Assembly (NCBI GenBank): GCA_900539655.1
Contig: UQCR01000009.1
Location: forward strand, 40,485 to 104,484
Source: an uncultured Robinsoniella sp.
Lineage (GTDB): Bacteria; Bacillota; Clostridia; Lachnospirales; Lachnospiraceae
Direction of reading: 5' to 3'
DNA: 64,000 nt
The notes beneath the pieces are model-generated. The model was not told the origin of the DNA and ran no database searches. It saw only the letters and a list, made by a program, of their open reading frames with translations. Positions 34,136-43,551 of the stretch are shown in pieces. Position numbers and translations under genes: made by a program. Position 1 is the stretch's first letter, and the number at the start of each line of letters is the position of its first letter.

Positions 34136-35638
34136 TTACTTGATACGGGATTCAAGCGCTTCTACAATGGTCTCAAGAACTTTGATCCGCGCATAGTATT
34201 TGCAGTTTCCTTCTACGATGATCCATGGGGCATAGGTTGTGGATGTGCGGATTAACATCTCATCTACGGCTGCTTCATAAGCATCCCATTTTTCCCGGTT
34301 ACGCCAGTCTTCGTCTGTGATCTTCCACTGTTTCTCCGGATTTTCCATCCGTTCTTTAAATCTGCGTTCCTGTTCGTCTTTATCGATCTGCATCCAGAAT
34401 TTTAACACAACTGCACCACTGTGCGCAAGGGTAGCCTCCATATCATTAATTTCTTTGTATGCCCGCTTCCATTCCTGAGTACTGCAAAACCCTTCAATTC
34501 GTTCCACCATGACTCTTCCATACCAGGTTCTGTCATAGAGGGCAATATGTCCGGCCTTGGGAAAAGTCTGCCAGAATCGCCACAGATAGTGGTGTGCTTT
34601 TTCAATATCGTTGGGCGCAGCTGTTGGATTTACCTCATAGCCTCTTGGATCCAGACACTGTGTCACACGCTTGATTGCGCCGCCTTTACCACCTGCATCC
34701 CATCCCTCAAATCCCAAAATCACAGGAATCCTTCTGCGGTATAATTCACTGTGCAGCAAAGCGAGCTTCTTCTGAAGATCATCCAGCCTTTCCTTATACT
34801 CTTCCTTTGTATAAGTCAAAGAGAGATCTACACTGCTTAACGCCGATGAGTGGAAATTAGATTTGGGTTCCACGGCATCTTTGTTTTCCAGCTTTTCTTC
34901 TTCCTTTGCAAGCCGTTCCAGCTCTTTTTGATTTGCTACCCGCTTCTCCAGACATTTCACTACGGTAGTAATGATCTTAACTGCTGCATATTCCCGGTCC
35001 ATGGCCTCAATAATGGTCCATGGTGCAAAATCTGTATCTGTTTTCTGAAGCATTTCCTCATTCATCATCTTGTATTCTTCAAAATGCTTATTTCTTTTTA
35101 AATCCCCTTTGGAAACCTTCCATGCCGTTTCTTTAGACTCCAGCATTTTATCGAACCGTTTCTTTTGTTCCTTTTTCGTAATATCCAAAAAGAATTTAAT
35201 CATTACATTACCACCGTCGGTTAGCTGCTGTTCGAATGAAACAATCTCATTATATGCATGTCCCAACTGCTTATCTGTCGTCACCTTATCAAAGCGGTCA
35301 ATCAGAACCCTTCTGTACCAGCTTCTGTCAAAAATGGCAATCCGTCCGTTTTCCGGCGTCTTAGTCCAAAAGCGCCATAGAAAAGGACGCAGCTGCTCTT
35401 CATCAGATTCCCCATTGATAGCATATACATGAAATCCCCTTGGGTCAAGCGGCTGAATCAGCTGATTGATCAGGGTTCCTTTGCCTGCAGCTCCAAATCC
35501 TTCAAAAACAATAATTACCGGGATCTTTAAATTCCTGCACTCTCTTTGCAAAGTTCCAAGCTTCGCTGAGAGTTCTTCCATGGTTTGCTTAAATTCTTTT
35601 TTCCCCATCTTCTTCGTCAGATCAATCTTCTCCAGCAT
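34136..35638 (-). CDS. pap: Polyphosphate:AMP phosphotransferase (two PPK2 domains)
   Basis: Transfers phosphate from polyphosphate to AMP to form ADP (class II PPK2). 500 residues consist of two tandem PPK2 domains: the first has FEGFGAAGKGTLIN near residue 45 and FDRSWYRRVLIDRF near 105; the second has FEGWDAGGKGGAIKR near 310 and YDRTWYGRVMVERIEG near 370. Two fused domains are the hallmark of Pap. Its nearness to the phosphate island fits polyphosphate economy, although it is not in the same operon. Confidence 0.93.
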   Translation of the reverse strand: MLEKIDLTKKMGKKEFKQTMEELSAKLGTLQRECRNLKIPVIIVFEGFGAAGKGTLINQLIQPLDPRGFHVYAINGESDEEQLRPFLWRFWTKTPENGRIAIFDRSWYRRVLIDRFDKVTTDKQLGHAYNEIVSFEQQLTDGGNVMIKFFLDITKKEQKKRFDKMLESKETAWKVSKGDLKRNKHFEEYKMMNEEMLQKTDTDFAPWTIIEAMDREYAAVKIITTVVKCLEKRVANQKELERLAKEEEKLENKDAVEPKSNFHSSALSSVDLSLTYTKEEYKERLDDLQKKLALLHSELYRRRIPVILGFEGWDAGGKGGAIKRVTQCLDPRGYEVNPTAAPNDIEKAHHYLWRFWQTFPKAGHIALYDRTWYGRVMVERIEGFCSTQEWKRAYKEINDMEATLAHSGAVVLKFWMQIDKDEQERRFKERMENPEKQWKITDEDWRNREKWDAYEAAVDEMLIRTSTTYAPWIIVEGNCKYYARIKVLETIVEALESRIK

Positions 35639-35770
35639 ATATTGCTCCTTTCCAGGCAGCCTCTGCGCCTCTGGTATATATTACTAACTATTATATATTT
35701 TAACAGATTTCTTAAAATAATTCATCTTATTAGAGGAAATTTAAGAAATATTTCAGACACAGGCCCGTAA

Positions 35771-35807
35771 AAGTAAAAGGAAGAAGATACAGTTTCGTAT
35801 CTTCTTC
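35771..35807 (-). terminator. Intrinsic terminator after the Nudix gene
   Basis: Perfect 11-base stem GAAGAAGATAC / GTATCTTCTTC with a 6-base loop, followed on the minus strand by CTTTTACTTTT; 6 bases beyond the Nudix stop. Confidence 0.7.
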
Positions 35808-35812
35808 TCATC

Positions 35813-36265
35813 CTAAAAATATTTACGACTTCCCCAAAGATTCGACTTTTTCAAGTCTAAATATTCGTTATAAGCTTTTTCCAGGATTATTCTTTCATTT
35901 GCAAATTTTAACAGATGATATGCTTCATGAAATTTATAATACCCGGAATCCACAAAATATTCTTCGCGCTGCGGTTTACTGTAATAGCTGTCGGACATCA
36001 TTAAATACCAATGAACATCCTTTGCTACTGTGTCTTCCGGCACATTAAAGGTATATTGACTTTTACCAATATATTTAATAATTGATGCTTTGGCTCCTGT
36101 TTCCTCCAATACTTCTCTTATTGCTGTATCCTTATACTCCTCGCCAGCTTCTACAGTTCCTTTTGGCAACACCCATCCTTCATACTTATTCTTGTAACTT
36201 TTGTATAAAAGAAGTATCTTACCACGAAATATTACCACACCGCCACAGCTCGTTGCTTCGACCAT
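35813..36265 (-). CDS. Nudix hydrolase
   Basis: Hydrolyses a nucleoside diphosphate linked to another group; substrate unknown. Start at 36265 (MVEATSCGGVVIFRG) because GGAGGG sits 6 bases upstream; about 150 residues. The Nudix box is intact: GTVEAGEEYKDTAIREVLEE with ETGA, near residue 37-60. Substrates such as Ap4A or 8-oxo-dGTP are possible. It is the last gene after the PBP and FtsW-like genes. Confidence 0.88.
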   Translation of the reverse strand: MVEATSCGGVVIFRGKILLLYKSYKNKYEGWVLPKGTVEAGEEYKDTAIREVLEETGAKASIIKYIGKSQYTFNVPEDTVAKDVHWYLMMSDSYYSKPQREEYFVDSGYYKFHEAYHLLKFANERIILEKAYNEYLDLKKSNLWGSRKYF

Positions 36266-36339
36266 TGCAATCCCTCCTGTTATGCGTTGTGCACTCCTAA
36301 CTGGTTTTAGTATAACTCTTTTTTTTAAATCATGCAACC

Positions 36340-37869
36340 TTAATTATTGGTGATATTCATGCCATTATTATAGTAGGCATCAAATACAGCCTGTGCAATA
36401 GGCACTGCTGCGGAGCTTCCGGTACCGCCATCCTCTGCAATAACACTGACCACAATGTCAGGACTGCTGACATTCGAGAACCCAACGAACCAGGAATGAG
36501 TTCCTTTATCTGCAGCATTCGACCCTATTTCATACTCTGCTGATCCGGTCTTGCCGGCTACCGTATATCCAAGTCCGCTGAGGGATTTTGCCGTTCCTCC
36601 TTCTACAACCTGAGTCATAAAATCTGAGAGAATCCCGGCTTCCTGGGCTGACATCAATTCCTTGTATACCTCCGGTTTATTCTCTTTTACCATATCCCCG
36701 TCAAAGGTTTCCAGACGGTCAATTACATATGGTTTCATTAAAGTACCTGAATTTGCTACAGTTGAGGTGATTAACGCCATATGAAGAGGTGTTACCAGGG
36801 TATTTCCCTGTCCGATTGCCGTTGCCATCTCTTCCCCGTAGGATGTGTGTTCATTCAGTTCAAAACGGCTTGAACTGGCTTCCATCGAAATCGGAAGCGT
36901 ATTGTTAAACATAAAATCTTCACATAAACTTCGAAAAGCATTATTATCCAGCTCCAGTCCGATATTGGCAAAAGAGCTGTTGCAGGAATATTTAAAGGAT
37001 TCTGCCAGATTGATCTGCCCATGAGCTTCTCCGCCAAAACAGGTAATCGTAACATCTTCTTTAGAAATGCTTCCGGTACAGTTGTAGCTGTAGTTCTGAT
37101 AATCAGGATGTTCCCTCATGTATTCCAGTGCAGTCATAATCTTAAAGGTAGACCCCGGAGGATATAAGCCCTGTACGGCACGGTTTAGAAGTGAACTGTT
37201 GGTTTCATCAGAGACCAGCGTATCCCAGTCACTGGATATGGTGTTGGGATTAAAATCCGGCTTGGAGACCATTGCCAGAATCTTACCGGTACTGGGTTCC
37301 ATAACCACAACGGCTCCCTTGTACACACCCATGGCATTATACGCCGCTGACTGAAGCCTGGTGTCAAGCGTCAGCACTACACTGTCGCCCCTTACCTTTT
37401 CATGGTTTGCCTCGTTCTGAACCTGTTCCAGAATAGATGCATGGGATGTGAGCAGGTCAAAATTTGATGTGGATTCCACCCCTGCCTTACCATTGCTGGC
37501 ATATCCCACCACATGGGCAAACATATTTTCATATGGATAAAGGCGCTCCTCATTGCCTTCGGCATCCACATTGGTTCCTGCCAGCGTTTCGCCATCGGAG
37601 GATATAATTGCTCCCCTGACAATCTTCTGCGCTTGTGCATCCTGTTTTGTATTATTTACATTTGAATTAATTGTATCCGCTTTTATTGTATTAAAATATA
37701 CCAGATAACCAATCAGCATAAAAAACATGGCGGCAAAAAGATATGCAACTTTCATCATATCTTTATTTCTGCCTCCCCGGGACTCCGGTCCCGTATTCTG
37801 CTTCCGCTGGGGTTCATTTACCGGTATTTCATTAATTTGGATATTGTCCGTAGATTTTTTCCTTTTCAA
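36340..37869 (-). CDS. Class B penicillin-binding protein (transpeptidase)
   Basis: D,D-transpeptidase of wall or spore-cortex synthesis. One TM helix (about residues 38-60) follows a basic, disordered N-terminus. Active-site motifs: SxxK in PPGSTFKIMTALEY, SxN in FKYSCNSSFANIG and KTG in YTVAGKTGSAEYE. The start is uncertain: a TTG at 37869 has GAGGAAG six bases upstream and overlaps the FtsW-like stop by 38 bases, whereas a longer frame opens at 37920. At ~510 residues it is shorter than most division PBPs. The coupling with an FtsW/RodA polymerase makes a SEDS-bPBP pair. Confidence 0.88.
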   Translation of the reverse strand: MKRKKSTDNIQINEIPVNEPQRKQNTGPESRGGRNKDMMKVAYLFAAMFFMLIGYLVYFNTIKADTINSNVNNTKQDAQAQKIVRGAIISSDGETLAGTNVDAEGNEERLYPYENMFAHVVGYASNGKAGVESTSNFDLLTSHASILEQVQNEANHEKVRGDSVVLTLDTRLQSAAYNAMGVYKGAVVVMEPSTGKILAMVSKPDFNPNTISSDWDTLVSDETNSSLLNRAVQGLYPPGSTFKIMTALEYMREHPDYQNYSYNCTGSISKEDVTITCFGGEAHGQINLAESFKYSCNSSFANIGLELDNNAFRSLCEDFMFNNTLPISMEASSSRFELNEHTSYGEEMATAIGQGNTLVTPLHMALITSTVANSGTLMKPYVIDRLETFDGDMVKENKPEVYKELMSAQEAGILSDFMTQVVEGGTAKSLSGLGYTVAGKTGSAEYEIGSNAADKGTHSWFVGFSNVSSPDIVVSVIAEDGGTGSSAAVPIAQAVFDAYYNNGMNITNN

Positions 37870-39175
37870 TGCTTTCTTCCTCGTCTTCCCTAAGAATGTA
37901 CAGTCCCTGTATGATTGCAAACATGATCAGCGTACTTAGCATGGAGCTTCCTCCATAACTGACAAATGGCAGTGTAACACCTGTCAGCGGGATAAATTTC
38001 ATCGTTCCGCCAACTGTCAGAAATACCTGAACCGCATACATCGTACCAAGTCCCAAAGCAACCAGCCGGTAGAAGGGATTGGATAATCTCATGGCAATAT
38101 TCAGAATCATGATAAAGCAGCTAAGGCATACCAGGATCAGGCAGATAGAGAATATTCCGCCCAGTTCTTCCGTTACTGCTGAAAACATAAAATCCTGTTC
38201 CACGATAGGTATTGCCGTAGGTGAGCCCTGGAATAATCCGGTTCCAAACCACCCGCCCGCTCCAATGGCGAACAATGACTGGGCTATCTGATAACCATTT
38301 CCGGCATAATCAGCAAAAGGATTCAGCCACACCTCCACACGGACACGCACATGGGAGAACAAGAAATATGCCGCAACTGCAGCCAGACTCCCGGCTCCCA
38401 GTCCCGCCGCCAGATAAAGGGCATTTCTTGAAGCTACGTAAAGCATAATCAGATACGTAATAAAGAAAATCAGCGCACTTCCAAGGTCCGTGGATACCAC
38501 GAGTATCAGAACGTGAAGAGCCGCCAAAGCCGTCGCAACCACAATATCTTTAAAAGATTTGGCACGGAGCAAAAGCCCTGCCATACAAAATACAAAGATA
38601 ATTTTAACAAACTCGGATGGCTGCAGGGTAATTCCCCCAACTGTAAATGCTATTTTCGCACCATAGGTTGACCGGGCTGCTACAGCAACCAAACCCAGCA
38701 ATCCGATTCCCAATACAGCATACACCCATGCCCATTTTGTAATCAGACGCAGCTTGCGTATGATGACCGGTATAAACAATGCCAGTACTGTAGAAGCTGC
38801 TGCAATCTTAAACTGCTTTATTGACTGGTCATAAGAGATCCTGGTAATCATGATCATACCAATGGATATAAGCATACACATATGATTGATTAACAGTCTG
38901 GATGCCTTCGGATAGAGATTTCGAAACAGCACCAGGGTTGCCGCCAGATAAATCACCTGGGCGCCATAAAAGAACAGCAGCTGGGATTCTTCCATTTCCA
39001 GATAAAGTACCATAAATGCCACAAAATGCATACAGAACATAATTACATTCTGCCTTAAAAATAAAAAATCGGCATCGTCTTCATCCTTACGAAATACTAC
39101 GTAGCTCTGCAATGTATAAATCGCCATTAAAATAATAATTACATATTTTGAAACCTGAATGATTAGATTTGTCAC
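37832..39175 (-). CDS. FtsW/RodA/SpoVE-family SEDS glycosyltransferase
   Basis: Peptidoglycan glycan polymerase of the SEDS family, partner of the overlapping PBP gene. 447 residues with about 12 hydrophobic segments, two more at the N-terminus than canonical SEDS. Family motifs: YGAKIAFTVGGITLQPSEFVKI near residue 175, STDLGSALIFFITY near 230, GGWFGTGLFQGSPTAIPIVEQ near 310 and the C-terminal LPFVSYGGSSML. Whether it serves elongation, division or sporulation cannot be assigned. Ends with an acidic tail (REDEEESIEKEK) that overlaps the PBP start. Confidence 0.9.
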   Translation of the reverse strand: MTNLIIQVSKYVIIILMAIYTLQSYVVFRKDEDDADFLFLRQNVIMFCMHFVAFMVLYLEMEESQLLFFYGAQVIYLAATLVLFRNLYPKASRLLINHMCMLISIGMIMITRISYDQSIKQFKIAAASTVLALFIPVIIRKLRLITKWAWVYAVLGIGLLGLVAVAARSTYGAKIAFTVGGITLQPSEFVKIIFVFCMAGLLLRAKSFKDIVVATALAALHVLILVVSTDLGSALIFFITYLIMLYVASRNALYLAAGLGAGSLAAVAAYFLFSHVRVRVEVWLNPFADYAGNGYQIAQSLFAIGAGGWFGTGLFQGSPTAIPIVEQDFMFSAVTEELGGIFSICLILVCLSCFIMILNIAMRLSNPFYRLVALGLGTMYAVQVFLTVGGTMKFIPLTGVTLPFVSYGGSSMLSTLIMFAIIQGLYILREDEEESIEKEKIYGQYPN

Positions 39176-39183
39176 TTTTCCAC

Positions 39184-41661
39184 CTACTCCACGCCTCTCT
39201 TAAAATGCCCTCTTGTAAACTCAGGCAAATCAAGTCTGATGTCTTTCTCCTTGCAAAATGCATCAATATATTTCTCAGTAACTGACATAACCTGTGTCTT
39301 ATCTTCCAGTGTAAAGCTAAGCCGTATCGCCGCCGGAGACAATCTTCTGATTTCTGTCCTGTTTTCCAGAAGTACTGTGGGGGCACTATTATAGATGATA
39401 TTATAACAGAACTGGCAGTTCGTTTTCACTGGAAAATCTTTTTTCATACGGTCACGTAAATACAGTACTTCCGACACTTTATTACATCTTCCGGCAGTCT
39501 TTTTCAGACACTGGGCACTGACCATCATTGGAAGATGTCCATAAACCAGGAGCTCACTGTCTGCACAGCCTCTTTTTCCTATTTCTTTTGCGTTCAACTC
39601 CAAAGGCACTGTATTCATAGCGAATCCCTGTTCTTTCAAAAACGATTCTGACTCTCTGTTAAATGCATAGAGGTTATGGTCTGCAATCAATGGATTAGAT
39701 AAACCGCTTTTTTTCAGATAAGCTGCTTCATCGAGACTTTTCACTACAATGGCATCATAAGATGACAGCATATTACGAACAGCATTTGAATCATAATATT
39801 TTCTGGACTCCGACCGAAAAATATACGGCATAATATAATTACACTTTTTCCCTGCATCATGGCACTTTTTAATGTATGTTCCGGAATTCAAAAACTCTCG
39901 GTTATTTTTAAAAGCAGTACTATCTAAATAGATCCCGGATACTTCTTCCAGTTTCAACAGACCTTCCAGTGCATCCAGCGATTCCAGCGATACGTGAATC
40001 CGGATATCTGTCTTAGTGCTTCCCTCTTCCTTTAAAGCATCCGCTTTATCACCATATAAATGTCCAGCAGGCTTTAAGGTTTCCTCTGCAAAACCGTCTG
40101 ATAATCCTACTTTCCCATCCTGATTCTCTTTTGACGGTACGCTTCTGCGGTAACTGTCCTGAATTTCCCTGGTCAGCTCTTCCAGCCCCATTCGTCTGAG
40201 TTCATTCAGGGTCTGAACCGGAAGAAAAATGTCAGGATCCATTTCAATATCCAGTTTTTCAAATATATAGGGCGTGTTCCCTGTTTTTTCCATTTGTTTT
40301 TTTACTTTTTCATAAGACAATGGTTGATTCAACGCCTCTGTTACTTCACCGCCTGTAACATGAACTGCAAAATCCCCCATTCTTAATTCGAGTATAGCAG
40401 GATTTTTTTTGTAAAGTATTAATTTCCCATTAATTTTTTCTTTCAATTTACCAAGAAGATACGTATCTTCCAGCTGCTTTAACAGCTGTTCATTTCTGGT
40501 ACGGATTACGGTTTTACAGGATTCTTTATTTTTCCCCAGCGGGATTTTAACCTGGAAGATTTCTCCCGGCTTTTTTTCTTCCCGTATGGTAAATTCTGTC
40601 CCCTTCTGCCCTGATTTTTCATCCAGACATTCCAGAACATCTCCGGGATGGAGTGCTTCTGCCGCTTTTAGCTTTACTATATTCTTCCCGCTATCTACAA
40701 CTTTAGCCGCTTTTGTACCAATATGGTTGGGACGGATTAGAGACATCATTTCTCTACCGTTCCCGGTTTTATAATAACCTGTGGAAAAGCCTCCACGGTT
40801 ATAGAGATCCATCAGTTCCAGGCGGTCCTGTTCTTCGATCCGATATCCTTTTCTTCCATTTTTTAAATACAGATCAATATATTTGCGGTAAATGCGTACC
40901 ACTCCGGCTGTATATGCAGGTTTCTTCATCCGTCCTTCAATTTTGAAGGAATACACACCGGCTTCTGTCAGATCAGGAATAAGATCCAATGTACACATAT
41001 CCTTGGGGCTCATAAGATATTTTTCTGCTCCATAATTGAGCTTTGACCCGTTCTGATACAGATCGTAAGGAAGGCGGCAGGGCTGTGCACACCTGCCCCG
41101 GTTGCCGCTGCGACCTCCGATCAGGCTGCTGTACAGGCATTGTCCGGAATAGCAATAACACAGTGCCCCATGCACAAAGCTCTCGATTTCAATATCTGTC
41201 TGCTCATGAATACCGGCTATCTCCTGCAGGGACAATTCCCTTGCCGTAACAATTCTGGAAGCTCCAAGTTCTTTTAAGAGTTTAGCACCATCCGGTCCTG
41301 TAATGGTCATCTGGGTACTGGCATGTATCGGAAGATCCGGAAACTCTCTTTTTAGAAAAGTAAATACGCCCATATCCTGTACAATCACTGCATCCAGACC
41401 TCTGGTGTAATAGGGAAGGATATAATGATACAGTTGGGCCATTTCAATATCTTTTAAAAGAGTATTTACGGTCAGATAGAGCTGTTTTCCTCTTAAATGG
41501 CATTCATCAATCGCCTGAAGCAATGTTTCTTCCGTCAGATTATTGGCAAATGCCCTGGCTCCAAATCTGCTTCCCCCTGTATAAACAGCATCTGCTCCGG
41601 CACTCAGTGCCGCTGTTAAACTTTCGTAAGACCCTGCCGGGGCCAGTAATTCTACTTTCAT
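39184..41661 (-). CDS. U32-family peptidase / tRNA-rRNA hydroxylation-like protein
   Basis: Large U32 family protein, 825 residues. The N-terminal TIM-barrel carries LLAPAGSYESLTAALSAGAD and the U32 signature ESFVHGALCYCYSGQCLYSS near residue 160, then CAQPCRLPYDLY, with conserved Cys residues. A DUF3656-like middle domain follows, and a second barrel-like part toward the C-terminus. Some relatives hydroxylate rRNA or tRNA rather than cut protein, so peptidase is only a family name. It starts 130 bases after zapA and is followed by the FtsW-like gene. Confidence 0.87.
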   Translation of the reverse strand: MKVELLAPAGSYESLTAALSAGADAVYTGGSRFGARAFANNLTEETLLQAIDECHLRGKQLYLTVNTLLKDIEMAQLYHYILPYYTRGLDAVIVQDMGVFTFLKREFPDLPIHASTQMTITGPDGAKLLKELGASRIVTARELSLQEIAGIHEQTDIEIESFVHGALCYCYSGQCLYSSLIGGRSGNRGRCAQPCRLPYDLYQNGSKLNYGAEKYLMSPKDMCTLDLIPDLTEAGVYSFKIEGRMKKPAYTAGVVRIYRKYIDLYLKNGRKGYRIEEQDRLELMDLYNRGGFSTGYYKTGNGREMMSLIRPNHIGTKAAKVVDSGKNIVKLKAAEALHPGDVLECLDEKSGQKGTEFTIREEKKPGEIFQVKIPLGKNKESCKTVIRTRNEQLLKQLEDTYLLGKLKEKINGKLILYKKNPAILELRMGDFAVHVTGGEVTEALNQPLSYEKVKKQMEKTGNTPYIFEKLDIEMDPDIFLPVQTLNELRRMGLEELTREIQDSYRRSVPSKENQDGKVGLSDGFAEETLKPAGHLYGDKADALKEEGSTKTDIRIHVSLESLDALEGLLKLEEVSGIYLDSTAFKNNREFLNSGTYIKKCHDAGKKCNYIMPYIFRSESRKYYDSNAVRNMLSSYDAIVVKSLDEAAYLKKSGLSNPLIADHNLYAFNRESESFLKEQGFAMNTVPLELNAKEIGKRGCADSELLVYGHLPMMVSAQCLKKTAGRCNKVSEVLYLRDRMKKDFPVKTNCQFCYNIIYNSAPTVLLENRTEIRRLSPAAIRLSFTLEDKTQVMSVTEKYIDAFCKEKDIRLDLPEFTRGHFKRGVE

Positions 41662-41744
41662 CAGTCACCTCATTTATTTATCATTATCTTAGAGCCTGTC
41701 TGTAAAATCCTATTTATGAAGACACACTCCAACGCCTGTCGGTC

Positions 41745-41791
41745 AAAAAAGAGGCAGTTGCACAATTTATCTTAAGCAACAGCCCCTCTTT
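41745..41791 (-). terminator. Intrinsic terminator after zapA
   Basis: Minus-strand stem AGAGG(GG)CTGTTGC / GCAACTGCCTCT with a TTTTTT run, just after the zapA stop. Confidence 0.6.
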
Positions 41792-41793
41792 GT

Positions 41794-42204
41794 CTATTTC
41801 CTCAATAATTCATCCAGCTCTGTCTCAAGCTTCACAATTTTTTTCTGATATTCCGTGGATTCTTTCTGCAGTCTTTCTAAATCTTTTTCAGCAGTCTCAT
41901 AACGGATCTGAACACCGATTACTTCGTGTTTTAAATCATATAATTCCTTGTCCTTGGATGCCAGTTCTTCCTCTACAAGTTCTACCTGCTTTTTCGCTTT
42001 AAAATAATCATCTGCAATATTCAGATCCAAAAGAATTCCTTTTGTTTCTTTTGACAAATGATTATAACCTTCCAGTTTTTTAAATTCTGCCAGTTTATTA
42101 TTAATGTATGTAGCTACCTTTTGCAGATATTCTTCACTCTCATATCCACTCAGCGTATATATTTTTCCCGCAATCAAGACTTCTGCTTTGTTCTTGGCTG
42201 ACAT
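41794..42204 (-). CDS. zapA: Cell division protein ZapA
   Basis: FtsZ-ring associated bundling protein. 136 residues: an N-terminal beta domain (AEVLIAGKIYTLSGYESEEYLQKVATYIN) typical of ZapA, then a long coiled coil (about residues 65-136, heptad-rich KQVELVEEELASKDKELY..). Firmicute ZapA proteins with this layout are usually 85-140 residues. It sits between the intergenic repeat after ruvB and the U32 gene. Confidence 0.9.
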   Translation of the reverse strand: MSAKNKAEVLIAGKIYTLSGYESEEYLQKVATYINNKLAEFKKLEGYNHLSKETKGILLDLNIADDYFKAKKQVELVEEELASKDKELYDLKHEVIGVQIRYETAEKDLERLQKESTEYQKKIVKLETELDELLRK

Positions 42205-42333
42205 ATGACTTCCTCCACTTTTTTCTCTATTATCACAACATTCTATATAATTCTACAAAATATTGGAGTTTACTGTTATTTATTATACAGAGAAGTGGAA
42301 GAAAAATCAAGGTCGATTTATAAGACAATTTAT

Positions 42334-42469
42334 GTAACAGTTCAGCAAGCAGGAACTGTTACACATCCAGCCCATTGAAATTCGCCTTCGGCAAAGGGCC
42401 GGATGTCTGCAGACTCCTGGTTTTCGTAGGATCTGCGCAATAAATGCGCGGATCTGTCTGAACTATTAC
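42334..42469. repeat. 136-bp element with inverted ends
   Basis: Ends GTAACAGTTCAG and (reverse complement of CTGAACTATTAC) GTAATAGTTCAG, 11 of 12 identical. Internal hairpins: GTAACAGTTC..GAACTGTTAC, CATCC.GCCC..GGGC.GGATG and TGCGCAATAAATGCGCG. No coding capacity. It fills the zapA-ruvB gap, with AT-rich sequence (42205-42333) before it. Confidence 0.7.
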
Positions 42470-42473
42470 CAAT

Positions 42474-43466
42474 TTATAACATTATTCCGAGATGATGATA
42501 TGCCAGCTCGGAAACAACTCTTCCTCTTGGCGTACGCATGATAAATCCATTCTTAATCAGGTAAGGTTCATACACATCTTCAATGGTTCCGGCATCTTCC
42601 CCAATGGCCGCAGCCAGTGTATCCAGCCCAACCGGACCTCCTTTGAATTTCTCAATCATAACCGTCAGAATACTGCGGTCCATCATATCCAGGCCAAATT
42701 TGTCCACTTCCAGAAGATCCAGGGCAAATGCCGCTACCTCTTCCGTAATATGCCCGTTATATTTAACCTGTGCAAAGTCCCTTACACGCTTCAATAACCG
42801 GTTTGCAAGCCTTGGCGTACCTCTGGAACGCTTAGCCAGCTCTTTCGCTCCGTTAGGGTCGATTTCCACGCCCAGAACACTTGCTGATCGAACGATAATT
42901 GTCTGCAGTTCCGACTCCGTATAAAATTCCAAATGGTGGATCACTCCGAAACGGTCCCTAAGAGGCGCTGTCAAAAGTCCTGCACGGGTTGTTGCCCCTA
43001 CCAGGGTGAATTTAGGGAGATCCAGACGAATAGAGCGTGCCGCCGCACCTTTTCCGATCATGATATCAATGGAATAATCCTCCATTGCCGGATAGAGTAC
43101 TTCTTCCACCTGTCTGTTCAGCCGGTGTATCTCATCTACAAAAAGCACATCTCCTTCCTGGAGATTATTGAGAATCGCTGCCATCTCTCCCGGCTTTTCA
43201 ATTGCAGGTCCGGAAGTGATCTTCATATTTACCCCCATCTCATTTGCAATTATACCGGCAAGAGTGGTTTTACCAAGTCCGGGAGGTCCGTAAAATAGAA
43301 CATGGTCCAAAGCGTCCCCTCTTTGCTTTGCCGCTTCAATATAGACCTTAAGATTAATCTTTGCCTTTTCCTGTCCAATGTATTCATCTAAAGTCTGCGG
43401 GCGCAGAGCCGGCTCTATTTTTATATCTTCTTCCAAAGTATCTGTTGTAATAATACGTTTTCCCAT
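42474..43466 (-). CDS. ruvB: Holliday junction branch-migration helicase RuvB
   Basis: Hexameric AAA+ motor that drives RuvA-bound junctions; with RecU as the resolvase in this organism. Start at 43466 (MGKRIITTDTLEEDIKIEP) after GGAGG; 330 residues. Walker A YGPPGLGKTTLAGIIANE near 58, Walker B DEIHRLNRQVEE near 110, sensor GATTRAGLLTAPLRDRFG and the arginine of the C-terminal winged helix RTPRGRVVSELAYHH are intact. Confidence 0.97.
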   Translation of the reverse strand: MGKRIITTDTLEEDIKIEPALRPQTLDEYIGQEKAKINLKVYIEAAKQRGDALDHVLFYGPPGLGKTTLAGIIANEMGVNMKITSGPAIEKPGEMAAILNNLQEGDVLFVDEIHRLNRQVEEVLYPAMEDYSIDIMIGKGAAARSIRLDLPKFTLVGATTRAGLLTAPLRDRFGVIHHLEFYTESELQTIIVRSASVLGVEIDPNGAKELAKRSRGTPRLANRLLKRVRDFAQVKYNGHITEEVAAFALDLLEVDKFGLDMMDRSILTVMIEKFKGGPVGLDTLAAAIGEDAGTIEDVYEPYLIKNGFIMRTPRGRVVSELAYHHLGIML

Positions 43467-43551
43467 GTTCTGCCTCCAAAGACCTGTTTTTAAACTGTCC
43501 AGCACTAGTACCAAGCGGCACTAGTTACTACCCCACAATAAATAAAGGGAT

